Positions 24,884 through 36,558 of a DNA stretch of 64,000 nt are shown here, piece by piece (within the stretch, counting starts at the first letter, position 1; each line of letters opens with the position of its first letter). Under the pieces are notes generated by a model, which worked only from the letters and a program-made list of their open reading frames with translations, had not been told where the DNA came from and did no database searches. The DNA comes from Golubevia sp. BC0850 (Eukaryota > Basidiomycota > Exobasidiomycetes > Golubeviales > Golubeviaceae), in assembly GCA_012976225.1 (NCBI GenBank), contig JAAVVG010000033.1:1-64000 (forward strand), given 5' to 3'. The translations under genes and the position numbers were made by a program.

Positions 24884-26455
24884 ATGAAAGGTCTAGAACC
24901 GTCGGAAAGGAGATCCATTCTCTCCTCTGCTGGGATGGTTTTCCCTTACCTGTTAGTCCGAGCGCAGGTTTTTTGGCTTCAAAATGGGATCACATTTTAT
25001 TTCCCTCTACTCTTCTTTCCCAAAACACCCCCCTTCTTCTAAATTACCTCAAATCGTATCAAACCCTAGGATGGAGGGACTGAGTGATGAAACGTAGTGA
25101 GTCTACTGCGTCAACTGCTGGGAGATGGAGGTAGCCTGAGTTGACATATCTCAAATCTCTATCAGCTCCTTTCTTCTACTTCTTCTTTGTTTGTCTCACC
25201 CTAGCTGGGTGCTGTTGCTTGGCCAACCGTAGATGAACCTCGGATCAGAGGAATCTTCTCCCAATCTTTGCAAGCCAAGCCCATCCTTCTGCGCAACCTT
25301 CACCTCACTACCTCTTCTACCACCACTCATTCATCAACTCCTCTAGTCTCGAATCTTGTAAAGCAGACTGTATCCTCAGCTCAGAACGCAGACCTTACAA
25401 TCCAAAAAGTTGAGACAGTCTCGAAGAATTCAACTTATGGCTCGATGGGGTCACCGCGTGCTCCAAGGAGCTTCACACCCCTATTGTTCTGTCCATCAGG
25501 ATACTCATCTACATTCTATTCCCATCTTAGAATTTGCAAGGAAAACGAGCGACTCGAAGGACTTCAAGATACTACTCACGCTAACAAAATCGAGAATCTT
25601 GAGCAGGGGCCACCGACTGCTGCTTCTTCTGGATTCGAAGGAGGTCGATGAAGATGCTGCTCTTCTTGTAGCTCTACTAGCTGTGAATGGGGCTATTCAA
25701 GAAGAACGGAGGAGTTTGAGATTATTAGTATCAGAAGTGATTGACCCTGTCGAAGGACTAGAGAGATGGTGGACAGAGACCTTAAAATGTTGACAATGGT
25801 TGTCATTCTACCACAGGAAAAGCGGCCACTGGTGGAGGGCTCGATCATATCGTTCTTTAACACGTAAGAACCGCTTACAGTCCAAAGTGTCAACACTCTA
25901 CTCTCAAAGCTAAACTCTTCTGCTTCACCTCTTTTTTCTCGACGCGGCGAACAGAAGATCGATTCCAGTCTACCGTGAAAGTTGCTGCCAAGGCGCCTGT
26001 TGGTCACACTTTCTTTACTGTCGAAGACGGCTATTGAAAAATCAACACAGAAGCTCTCTGATAGGCAGCAGCCTCAGCTTAAATTTCCAAGGCTTCAAAT
26101 ACCAGAAACTACAAAACGCCTCAAAACCCCTCCTACTACTCCAACTTACCCATACGCCAGTGACCTTCAAGGCCTATCAGCTATTTCAAAGCCTCCTGGG
26201 AATGACAATGCCCTCAACGCACGAATCCGAAATTCTCATACGGCTATGCCCTCTTCTTCTGTTTGGCCGGTTGAAAGGCCAAAGGTGATCTCATCTCCAG
26301 TTCAGTCCACACATCCCTACCAGCAATATTTCAGACCTCAACCAATCTCGAGCTCCAGAAGGACCAGGTTTCTTCAAAGTCTTCAGCCTACCGTATCTGT
26401 TCATGAAAGAGAATCAAGCGACGAAGATTCAATTACGACGCTCGACCACGAATAA
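24884..26455 (+). CDS. Unrecognised multi-exon gene (tentative)
   Basis: Several stretches look coding but I could not join them all. A first exon may start at 24884 (MKGLEPSERR) and end at a GTTAGT donor near 24952. A middle exon near 25379-25790 includes HSIPILEFARKTSDSKDF and a leucine-rich helical region ending EGLERWWTETL. A small exon near 25818-25859 (KRPLVEGSIISFF) has clean CAG and GTAAGA borders and resembles a PCNA-interaction (PIP-box) core, with Glu in place of Gln. The last exon, to 26455, is Pro/Ser-rich and disordered (RFLQSLQPTVSVHERESS). The PIP resemblance is weak evidence for a DNA replication or repair link. No domain is recognised. Confidence 0.35.
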
Positions 26456-27616
26456 ATTTCCTGAGTTCGGAGCGATTTCACATCTTCCACCTCATCCACG
26501 AGTTCTCTTAACTTCGAGAGAGACAGGTCGTCCAACTTGCTGAAGTCCAAAGTCAATTTCTTGATCGGCTTCATCTCTACTTCTTCAACTATCAGATTCT
26601 TCTTTACTGCTGCCTTACGAGCTCTAACCATCTTGATCACCTCGTCAGGATAGAAATTGACTTTCCCATCTATTCTCAACTCCTCTCATCTTGGGTAAAC
26701 TTTCTTCAAGCTGTCTAGTTCTAGTCCCTTCCTCAACAAAGAAGCTCCTTGATAATTAGGATGATTGCCTGTGTACTCTTCTGCCTTGACCAATCGAAGC
26801 TGTTGCAGGGATGGAGGGAGGTTTGCAGGGACAGTAAACCTTAGCCAACCAGATAAGGCGACCATCTTCAAGTTAGGGCAGTCAAAATCCTTTGGAAGCT
26901 CCATCCTGTCTGGGACGTTGCCGATTTCTAAAGCTTGAAGTCGAGGGAAGGTCAATGAAGAGAGTCTTATAAGATCGCAAGCGGGAATCTTTAATTGGAC
27001 TAAACTCAAAGTAGAAGACCCTATGATGTTCCTTAATGTTTCTGACCCAAGGTAGGTTAAATCAAGAAGCAATTTTCTATGAGATGGAGTTGAGCTTGAA
27101 TGATCTGCAGTTTCTTGACTTTCCCTTACATCGAAGCACTCAGGATTCTTCATACCTTGATTCGAGAAGAATTGAAGATTGGGAAATTCTTCAAATCGCT
27201 TTAAGAGAAACTGATGGGAGTTTATCATTATCTCATCCCCACGAGGTATGAGACCAAACTCTAAGGGATGACTTTGACTTCAGAAGGATTCCAAAGAATG
27301 CTTTGGAAGCATCTATGATTTCTTGGTACTCGATATCACGTTCATAGAGTTCAGATCTCGATTGAATGATAGTGCCACTATGCCATTTCTTGATTTTGAG
27401 GCAAAGAGATCTAACATCTTGTTCGTGGATTGACGAGCGATCTTCTTTATGTTGAAGTTGAAGATGAAAGAAATTGGAAAGAGATCTGTTCTCTTATACA
27501 ACCGATAACCACTCTTTACAGACCTCTCTGCAGTTCATCATAGTTGGAGAATCTAGATAATCGATGATCAGAAGGATCAAATCGGCTGGAAGGCTCTTCG
27601 GCTTGAAGTCAACCAT
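26401..27616 (-). pseudogene. Decayed F-box/LRR gene
   Basis: The start MVDFKPKSLPADLILLII begins a clear F-box (SLPADLILLIIDYLDSPTMM followed by EVCKEWLSVV). Just after it, near 27500, the reading frame shifts. The next frame continues with the expected LYKRTDLFP and KMLDLFASKSRNG seen in the related copy at 56.2 kb. Leucine-rich repeats follow at 27228-26686 (LEIGNVPDRMELP). An in-frame TGA at 26686-26688 then separates KKVYPR from EELRIDGKVNFYP, after which the frame stays open to 26401. The C-terminal part (KPIKKLTLDFSKLDDLS) is related to the end of the copy at 55 kb. With a frameshift and an internal stop it is most likely a pseudogene. Its end overlaps the convergent gene by about 55 bp. 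Confidence 0.65.
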
Positions 27617-28024
27617 TTTTGAAGTGATGGATTGAGAGGAAAGGTACAACTTCAAGGATTTCTTTCGTTCTTGTACCCGCGAAATTTCAAGGGTGTGCAC
27701 GCGAGTTTCCGTGTCTCAGCTCAGGTTGATGAATTATGGATGAAGAGGAGTCTCTCCTCCTTCTCAAGAAGTTTGAAGTGTGATGCAGACTGATAATCTT
27801 AACAGAGCTTAAAAGTCTCAGGAAAAGGGAGGAAGGGAGCGTTATGGTGGCGTCACTCGAGATTTAATATTTAATCAATTGGTGGGGAAACAACACTTTG
27901 ACTCTTTCCCCCTATCTTCGATCCTCCCAATACCCTCTTTTTACGACCCCCTTTAACGACGTCTCAATTTCTCATCTAATACCCTCAAATTGAACAACAT
28001 ACCCAATCCTTCTAATCTTTGATA
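27617..28024. other. Intergenic region before Pro/Ala-tailed gene
   Basis: About 400 bp between the decayed F-box gene and the next plus-strand gene. It ends in a CT-rich leader just before the ATG at 28025. No other feature is seen. Confidence 0.4.
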
Positions 28025-30312
28025 ATGGTAGTCAACCCTTTCAAGAAGGACAACAAGCAAGATGCAGATTCTCCAGTGGTTGAATCTGAAGCTGCTGTCT
28101 CAACTCCACCCGCACTTCAAGCCTTCACTTCAAGGTTCTTATCAAAGAAATCGGTTCAATTGACTCCAGAAGAGAGTGAGTACTCAGATTTGGGGTATGC
28201 AGCAAGACAGGTCGAGGAATTCTTCTAGTTGCCCACTCTCTTCCCAGACAGATAGCATCACCGATCTCCCTCTGACTCTTCTTTCTTCTCTTGCTCTTGT
28301 AACTTATTCCACAGTCGCTCAAAAAGTTAGTCCCTTCGCCTCGCCTCATTCCGAGATGAATTGAGCTTCAACTGCCACTCCCCCTATCTAACCTTCCCCC
28401 TTTCCATCTCTTCAGATCGCAACTCTCCTACGTCCAGGACCACCTTTCTACTCCAAAGTCCAGAACTCAGACCTAATCGCCAACCTATCCGATGCCTCAA
28501 TCATGAACTGTTCCTCCTTAAACTCTGCCAAGGTCGCAACTTCAACCGGAGAAGATGGTAGTATTGGTTGGAATGGTAGAGGAACAGTCTGGACTTCTCT
28601 AGAAGGTTTACCATCTGGAAACAAGACTTATCAAATTCCAGGAACTCCTCAAATCTCAACTACTGCTCAAACTGATGATGACGATGATGAAGATGATGGA
28701 TTATGGTCAGCTTTAATGGTAACTTGTGACTTAGATTGTAAAGAAGTTGCATTGGCTAAGTCAGTTGTGGTCCCAAGTCAAGTTCTACATGAGAACAACT
28801 ACTATAAGGGAAATTCCAAGGCTTTGGTTTCTATCGGTGTTGGGAAGGAATATCAATGTGAGTGTTCTTTTGAGGAGGGAAGGGTGGAGTACAACACCTT
28901 CGGAAGGACATGGCTTTGACTTTGCATGTTCCACCTCAGAGAGTTTCAAGGAGGAGAAGAGGATTCATCCGATCATGAACTAACCTTTCAATTCTTGCCT
29001 TTCACCTCCTTCCTCTTCTCTCAGGGGATGATTTCAACACTTTCAGTAACACTCTTCCAACTTCTGTCAAAGCTCAATCTTTCAGATTCTTATCTCCTTC
29101 AATTGATATGTGGTCTTGGCCATCTTGGGTTCCTTTCTTAGGAGATAAAGATGAAAAGAAACCAGATGATCCAACTAAAGATCCAACTTCAGATTCCAAA
29201 AAGAAGAAGAGAGTCTGGATTCCTTCTACTACTAAGGTTTCTTTCAGAGCTGCTTGGTGGGGTTTCACCAGTAAGTAATAAGATAAACGAATCTAAGAAA
29301 ACGATCATCTCCAGAACAAAAACGGTCTGGAACTTGACTTGATATCTGACTACGCACCTTCTCTTTCCCTTCACCAGTCGCTCTTCCACCTCCAATCATG
29401 GCAGAATTAGACAAAGATGCAGAACAAGCTGAAAAAATCGCAAACATGATTAACACTGCTTTGAATTACATTTTAAATCATTTACCAGTTCTACCAGCAG
29501 GTTTCTTACCAATTATTACTGTTCTAAAAGCTATCGCTCCAGTAACTGGTTATCTATCAACTTTCATAGGTTGGAGTTGGAATGAATTGAAATCTTTTGA
29601 TAAAGGTCAAGGAATTGAATTAAGTGCTACTTGGATCTTACCTGTTGCTTTGATTCCTAGAACTTGGGATTCCCCTACCGAGGATCCTGATGCTCCTGCT
29701 GAGGGTACCCCACCAGCGGGAAGTACTCCACCGGCCGAGAGTACACCTCCTGCTGAGACCGCTCCACCTGCAGCGACTAGTCCTCCAACGGAAGCACCTT
29801 CTTCAGACCCAAAGCCAGCAGAGCCAGCTCCAGCAACTCCTGCTCCAACAGCTCCTTCAGCTCCTCAAGCTCCCGAACCAACTCCTGCAGCTCCCTCAGC
29901 TCCTCAAGCCCCTTCAGCTCCAATCTCTGCTCCTGTGAATGAGGACGAGGACAACAAGAACAAGGAAACGGTCACTCCAGCTCCTACTACTCCTTCAGCC
30001 CCAGTCCCAGCTCCAGGAGCAACCCTTCCTCCTTCCAACCCAACTGACGCTGATGACAAGTGAGTGGAATCTCTTCCTTGCCCATCTCGAGATCAGCTTC
30101 GTTTGAGCTCTCACTGACTTTTGCTGTCCCTCACTTTCCCTGCTTCCAGTCCTGTCGTTGATGCACCAGAGGATCCGGTCCACAGTGATCCACTAGGAAG
30201 AGGTGGTGATGCCAACCCCGTCTCTCAAGCTCCAATCAATGACTCTGCTCCTTTCCAGCCTGCCTCAGGAGCTGATCAAGCCGGAGAGTTGTCAGTGAAA
30301 CCTGAGAAGTAG
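28025..30312 (+). CDS. Conserved fungal protein with Pro/Ala-rich tail
   Basis: Six exons join in phase to 564 aa: 28025-28175, an 11-nt microexon 28315-28325, 28416-28857, 29025-29270, 29378-30059 and 30150-30312. The microexon supplies the end of EEIAQK and has a GTTAGT donor. Without it the phases of exons 1 and 3 do not match. The folded part includes LLRPGPPFYSKVQNSDLIA, KSVVVPSQVLHENNYYKGN, MWSWPSWVPFLGD, and a hydrophobic stretch (LPVLPAGFLPIITVLKAIAP) followed by FIGWSWNELKSFDKGQGI. From about residue 380 the tail is Pro/Ala/Ser/Thr with imperfect short repeats (TPPAG, TPPAE, APPAA, SAPQAPEP). There is no signal peptide. I do not recognise a named domain or function. Confidence 0.75.
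29690..29940 (+). repeat. Imperfect Pro/Ala-coding minisatellite
   Basis: Short imperfect repeats such as CCACC(A/G)GC(G/C)G and CAGCTCC(T/A) code the TPPA/SAPQAPEP tail of the enclosing gene. Length may vary between strains. A second open frame inside it (82 residues, Leu/Gln-rich) is only a frame shadow. Confidence 0.5.
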
Positions 30313-30912
30313 AACTCCCAACTGCCTCGATCTGCTCTTAACGAAACCTCAAATAACGAATTCTCCTAACGAATCCTCCATCTCTTTTAACAACACATCT
30401 TCAAGCACTTTCAAACATCTCTTTTCTCGTTGATTTTTGGATCCTCTAATTGTTTTCTCGGTCTTGTCTTGTCTATACCACTTCTCTTGGATCTGAAGAC
30501 GGATCCATTTTGTATCTTTTCTTCTCTTTGCTGGAAATGAAATCATATCAGCTTTCCGTAGCTCTATTTGAAGTTCCAGAGATTATGTAGTGCTTTAAGT
30601 TACCCGGGGGGGGGGGAGGAAACAAAAAGCACCACTGCGTTGAGGGATGATCGATGAAGCGATGACGACAAGACGATCGCCCACGAATCGACAAAGCAAA
30701 GTTCGAGCCGCCCTCTTTTTATCTCATAATAGCTTTCTTATATGTGTAGGCTCACACGTTGGATCTCAAGAAAAGATGGAGCGAACCTTTGATCGACAAA
30801 ATGCTGCTTATCAGATGACCGCTTCCAATGGAGGATCGAGGATCTCTTCAATTTTCCTTTCCCTCCTTTCTCCCTTTCCTTCTTTCCACGTCTCTCTAGC
30901 ACTCTACTTATC
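30313..30912. other. Intergenic region with G11 run
   Basis: About 600 bp between two plus-strand genes. It holds the 3' region of the Pro/Ala-tailed gene, a run of 11 guanines at 30606-30616, and the CT-rich leader of the next gene. Short frames here lack support. Confidence 0.5.
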
Positions 30913-32885
30913 ATGGATCCAGAAAACGCAGCTCATGCTGCCAAAATAGGCCAGGCAATACTAGTCTTCACTACCTGTATGGCAGTGAGTTCACTTCTCA
31001 ATCCAGTTTTGTCGCTTTGCTTCGTTTGGTCGCCAATCTAGCCTTCCCCTTTGCCTTCTTCCCCAAGTCAATACTCTGGTTTGACTCTCTTGAAACGCTC
31101 CACAGAGAGTTCAGACTAGTTTGGATTCCTCTGTACAAGCGACACATCTCCAAGTCAGATCCAACACCTACGCCCCTACTTGGTTGGTGTGCGATCGCTT
31201 TCTTCTTCGCGGTTCGCCACATCTGCAATCTTCAATGGATTCTGATTGTTTGGTCCGTTTGGAGGAAGTGGACACCAGAAGCGTGCCAAAAGTTTTATTG
31301 TGAGTCAATCGCCAGCGGAAGAATCACTGGGGATTCACAATTGAGGGTGGGGAGCGCGCTGCAAGACGACTTTATAGAAAACCCTCTTTCCTCGTGCTAT
31401 ATTGCTGACCTATGTAGACTTCTCTCTATCGAAGATGTCAACTCATACTTCGCAGCAGTGGTGACGGCAGCAGCGTAAGTACTTTCGACGAAGAAATGAT
31501 CAGCGTCTGAAACTTGACTGACCCCTGAACACGAACCTGAAACTGCTTAACATTCTTTCGACTGGTATCTCTGTCTACTTAGTACTGGAATTATGGCTTT
31601 GAGGTTATCAGCCATTTGGAACCGAATCAAGAAAATCGACGTTCCAATGCTTGTGCTATGGCTCGGATTGAACGCTGTGAATATGTATGGTGCTTACCAA
31701 ATCGAACCAGTGCAAGGAATTTCTTATTGCATTTCTCGAGCTAAACAGGTGAGTGAACTGTTGATCATGTACGATTTGAAGAACGACTTAGAGGGTGGAC
31801 AAAATTGACAGTCTGCTCCTTCTTCGCTCTGCTTCTCTCCAACTTTCAAAAGGGCTTCAACCTTGGGGTGAGTGACGTTTACTCTTCATTTTTCTTCGGT
31901 CTTCTTTCATAGTCATACACCTGTCAACCATCGTTCGCTCTTCAATTGGGCTGTTCAATGAGTTGTCTTTAATCTTCACGTCTGCCAGCTCTTAATTCAG
32001 GTGCTTGTCAAACTTTCTCACTTTCTTCCTTTCTCTCTATCCACTCGGTTTCTTTCTCCGCCATCTCTCGAAGGGACTTTATGTCGGGCCAGTGGTATTC
32101 GATGCCATCGTCCTAATCTTGACAGTGTTTAGGGCGGTTCACTTGAATGGGATGAAGGCGATGGGACCCATTCTCAAGTCTCTGCTTTCAGATGGAATCA
32201 TGTAAGTCGCGGGCCTTTGAATGTTGAAGTCAAGTACAGAGCAAAATGTCAACTCTTTGCCTCTTCTCCCATCTTCTCTAGTTATTTCCTTGCGACGTTC
32301 ACAGTCAACCTTCTGGTGAGTTTGAGACTCTTGGAGGATACCTTTCTCATGTCTTGCTGATTTTGCTTTTCTTTCTTCACTTAGCCCACAATTTTCGAGC
32401 TTCAAACATTCGACTCTAACCTTAAGCCTTTGTTTGCAGCTTTCTCGACCGTTGGAACATCTATCTTCTGTTCGAGAATCTTCTTTCGGATGAGGGAACT
32501 TTCGAATCCAGATCTAAGAAAGGCCTCCAGCTTAATGCGACCAACATTCGCAGATGACAGTACTTCAGATCAGCACCCTCGAAATCAAAGTCAATCTAGA
32601 ACCGGCGACAGCAAGGGTAGGAGAAGTTTCCTGAGCAAAAGCTGGAAAGAGACCGTTACCACTTTCTCTCAAAAGAGCGACTTGTCCAAGAAGGATCCCG
32701 ACACTGTTTTTGGAATGAAGGGCTCGATGAGTCAGGATGAGCTCCGTGGTCGCGGAAGAAGGTTAACTGTTAACGCTAAGATGGAAATTCCAGAAGAAAA
32801 CGCTGATTGGGAAGATTGGTCAGGGTATAGCGACAGATCTCCCTCTCTGAACACGTTGAAACAGGCGGAAGAAAATCAGGTTTAA
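30913..32885 (+). CDS. Seven-helix membrane protein, DUF6533-like
   Basis: Exons 30913-30984, 31068-31474, 31583-31748, probable microexons 31853-31867 and 31989-32000, then 32074-32201, 32282-32315 and 32385-32885, join in phase to 444 aa. The design fits the large basidiomycete family of seven-helix proteins with a DUF6533-like start: a short N-terminus, SLETLHREFRLVW, then helices around LLGWCAIAFFFAVRHI, YFAAVVTAA, VPMLVLWLGLNAVNMYG, VVFDAIVLILTVFRAV, LLSDGIIYFLATFTVNLL and FAAFSTVGTSIFCSRIFF. A hydrophilic C-tail of about 140 residues follows. The function of this family is unknown; a receptor-like role is speculation. The two microexons are less certain than the rest: the second uses GTGCTT as donor. 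Confidence 0.65.
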
Positions 32886-33756
32886 GCAATGGTAAAGAAA
32901 GTAGGTTTACTATGAAAGAATCAGAAGAATTGTCTGGGGTTGATTCGTGAAATTTCTATACAGAAATCTGACGTCCTTGTTTGTGACTGAAGTCAGTCAA
33001 TTCGAGAATATCCACCGTAGTAAGATCAAATTGAGAAAGATAGGAGCAGACAGAGTTGACGTAGACAAAAGTAAAAGATAGATGGAGAACCAAGAAGTCT
33101 TCATCCTTCCTTCCTTTATCTCTCTGCTGCCGATCTCGTGTGACTTCAGGCTCGTCGAATCCTCCTATCTCCGCCTCTTTCTTAAACCTTGTAAAACACA
33201 ATGAATTAAAATCGACTTGAGATTAGAATTCTAACAAACTAGAGACAACAACCCAAATGAAGATCAAGAGGAGGATGTCAACTTTTTCCCTCACTCCAAG
33301 CATATCCAGCAATCGCATAGAAAGATTTAGACTTCAAGTTTCTACTCAGTTATCACCATAAAGAGAGCTGTATCCTAAAGAAATAAGACTTACGATTCTG
33401 TCTGGTCATTAATCCGTTTTGAGCCCCTGCTTCATGGCTTTGTTCGTTCTACAGAACTCCGGTGTTCCCTTTCCTCATCTCTTTCTTTCTACCGTTTCCC
33501 TTGAATCTTCCTCGCGAGTCTTTTGACTATAAGTCTAAGCCAAATCGCTTCTACCCTTGCCTTTAAAATCTCCGACCTCTTTGTTCATTGAATCACTTTT
33601 CTGCCGTCCTTTCGTTCTGGTAACTTATTTCGCTCATTTTTAGTATTCAGACAACTCTGTCATATCTCACTGTCACACTCATCACTATCGTTTTCCTCAA
33701 GCAGTGTTTGACGCCTCTGACCCCGTCAGATCAGAAGACCCAGGAGAACATAAGAC

Positions 33757-33930
33757 TTTGACCTTCTCCCTCTCCGTCGATTCTTGTCTCTCTTTGACCG
33801 TCTTTTCGATCCTCTCCTCGATCATCACTACCATGAGCAATGTTGGAATGGAACTTAGAAAGGGCAACCAGGTCAGAAATCAGCGGTACAGATAAGAACT
33901 CCAGTTGGATCATTTGGTTCCTCTCATGAT
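33757..33930 (+). repeat. Dispersed repeat, copy B
   Basis: Reverse-orientation partner of 24518-24690. It carries ATGAGCAATGTTGGAATGG and codes M-S-N-V-G-M-E-L-R-K-G-N-Q before a stop about 20 codons on. Upstream both copies share a CT-rich leader ending CTCGATCATCACTACC here (CTTGATCATCAGCTGCC in copy A). Downstream they share CATTTGGTTCCTCTCATGAT after a diverged spacer. This could be the 5' end of a duplicated gene or part of a small element. Confidence 0.6.
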
Positions 33931-34926
33931 CCTCAGACCCCCGTCGTCGATTCGCTCTCACGCCTGATTCAAGTCTAGGTGCCAACGCTGGACATTCTCT
34001 TCTCTTTCTTCTTTGCTGCTGCTCTTTGCCTCATGTTGATTCCGTCTTTATGAGTTCGCTCATGAAGCTCAAAGACCAAGGCCTCTTTGAAGCGAATCTG
34101 CCGGGTAGAAGTGTTGATTTGCCACACCACCTCCAGCGCAAGCACTCGCGCGACTGAACATCCTCTTGGATCTCAACTAAGGAGGTCGAAACAAGTCTAG
34201 AGTCAGACAATCAGCTCCTGGACGATGGGATAGCGACAGCCATGTCGCCATCGAGGTCGTCGTTCGTCAACTAGCGTTCGCTCGACCAAGAGCCCCAGAC
34301 AGCTCTCGCTCAGGCTTCTTCGATGTCAGGCTGGAATTCTAGTTGAATCTCGAGCTCTAGGAGTGGCTACATACATGAACCAACTCTGATAGGCGACTTC
34401 GCCATTTCATGTAGAAGAGACAGCGCTGCTTGCCGCCTTGTCCAGAAAAACAAGGGGTAGGAAATCGTCATTGGGACGCGACCGGCGAGTGATAGGTCAG
34501 CGGGAGGGAGAAAGGAGTGGGGTGGAGTGTTTCAGAGCCACAAAGATTTCGAAACTCTCATGTGAAACTCCTCATAAAGCGGATCCTCAGATCTATCTCC
34601 TCCTCTTTGTTTTCATCCGATCTCTCCTCCTCTTCGATCGTCCAAGCACTGCTCCCTAAGTTTGTCCTCATCTTCATTCCTCTCTATCACTGATCTTATA
34701 TTGATATCAGTATCCCAGTGTTTGCTCAGACTAAGCGACTTCTAGTTTCTACGGGCATGGTCGCGGTACTTTCTGGTGAGACGGAAAGACTAAGAGCGGG
34801 AGAGAGCTCTGAGGATCTCGCGTTTGCTAGTGCTTCTTTGTTCACTTTGTTTTCGTTTCACCCCTTTTTTTTCCCTCGTCGAACAAGAATCAACGCCCCC
34901 TGCCCCTCTTTCTCCTTGATTGAAAG

Positions 34927-34942
34927 GTGTGTGTGTGTGTGT
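34927..34942. repeat. GT microsatellite
   Basis: A short GT dinucleotide run within the gene-poor block; read on the other strand it produces the Thr-His frame shadows there. Confidence 0.6.
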
Positions 34943-36558
34943 TTGTGACGCTGATGCTGGAAGTCGAGACTCGCGAAAAGCAGGGTTCGAGAATCTCCTT
35001 GGCACCCTCTACGCAACGATTCGGTGATCCTCCGACTCCCCAAACTTTTCTGAGAGAACAGGCGACGTTAGTTCTGGCAGCGAAGGGTACTAGTACTGCA
35101 GTTTCGCTGGTGTTTTCATCCAAGTCCCGGCTAGTTCACTGGTCGCGACCCCCCTCTGCCTCCATCATCTCTTCAGACACCAATGGAGGCACAAGGTATG
35201 TGGTACAAAGCCCATTGTGGTACGATCTTAGAATGGCAGCAAGCCGATCGCCTCCTTAAAGGCGCCGGCAAGACGCTCTCTGAGACCTGAGTCGATGGCA
35301 GAGTTGATTCTCCCACCCTTGGAGACCAACAGACGTCCCATTTCACGAGTACGATTCCCATCTCTTTTTGTGTTCCCACAGAGAGGATGCTCTTGGAGAG
35401 CAGAGCTCGTCTTTGCTCGAGTCGACGTTCTTGTCCTGCCGTTAGCGGTCAAGTGAGACTCTTTCACTCCGCGAAAATCAGAGATTGAACGAGGCTCGAA
35501 TCTAAACTCTGGAGGTTGGAATTTAAAGGAAGATCAACTGAGGCAGCTAGAGATGCTTTTGGGTGAAGGGAGTGAAACATGGAAAGCACAACGGCTATGC
35601 AGAACTGTTGACATGTTACCATCCGACACCCAGTCCCTTCCAAACGTATAACTTTTTCTTTCAAGACTATAATGGGTCGCCAACAAGCCTCGAGATCGTC
35701 CTGATCGACCTTATTAACCGAAGACAAATCACAGAACGGTGTCATCTCTTTCATGATGGTAAGGCAACTTTCTCCCTTCAAAGGATCTCCAACTGCGAAA
35801 TAGAATGGGTTGATAAGTCAGCATTTGCTCTCAGGTACATACGATTCCTAAAAGGAAAGCTGCCAGGGGGTATCAATCCTTGATGTTCACCAATTTGTAG
35901 TGGCTCCAAAAGGCTCGATTTGATTCTCCCCTCTTTAAAAACGTCTAAGCTCTTGAGATTCTGCCTCTCTCCAAACCACTCAAATTGTGATATGGTTGGA
36001 AGAATCTTGGATGTTTCAATGTTTGACAAGAACTCTCGAGACCAGTCAATGAATTTTGAAAGATCCTAGAATTGTTCTTCTTTCTTCGTCCAACGTTTTG
36101 TCGTCCTCGGATGCGCGGATTCTTATTCACCTCACAGCGTTCACCTGCTCGGTAGTAGCACAATAGTAGTTCTTCTAGCAGAACGAGAGTGAAGTGAAAG
36201 AAGCAAAGATGTCGCAATAAGATTCGAAAGAAGTGAGAAGCAAAGAGTAGACAGAGAAAGAGAAGTGAAATAGAATGGGAGCGAGGAGAATGGACTTGGA
36301 ATAAGATAGAAGGGGTACGAGAATGAAGGAAAGAAAGAGATGAAAGAGAGTGGGGAAGATGGCTTTTGATGGTACGACGGACGAATGAAGAAGTAGGAGC
36401 GAGGGGAGAGAGTTGGATCTGGGAATGGAGAGTCGGGTAAATCGAACCGAGAATAATTACGCTCCAGAAAATAGAAGGGGGGAAGAATAGAATAAACAAA
36501 GAAAGAAGTGGTCTTAAAAGATGAAGCGATGAAGTGGAACACGGAGAGTGAAGATCCT

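Larger units (their letters stand above)
32886..36558. other. Gene-poor block with relics
   Basis: About 3.7 kb without a gene I can support. It contains repeat copy B (33757-33930), a GT dinucleotide run (34927-34942), and many short overlapping frames on both strands at 34.4-35.4 kb with no splice logic. On the minus strand at 35460-36060, frames such as DLSKFIDWSREFLSNIETSK and RQNLKSLDVFKEGRIKS have the leucine/charged pattern of the F-box/LRR relics elsewhere in the window, but are broken and too weak to call. The last 450 bp (36.1-36.55 kb) are purine-rich 3' flank of the LIM-RhoGAP gene. Confidence 0.5.

Noticed and set aside
29690-29938. 82-residue Leu/Gln-rich frame
   Set aside because: Out-of-frame reading of the Pro/Ala-coding repeat in the real gene.
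34858-35467. Cluster of overlapping frames on both strands
   Set aside because: No consistent codon preference, splice sites or motifs; treated as non-coding.
35563-35883. 106-residue plus-strand frame
   Set aside because: Overlaps opposing frames of similar length with LRR-like character; neither is convincing.
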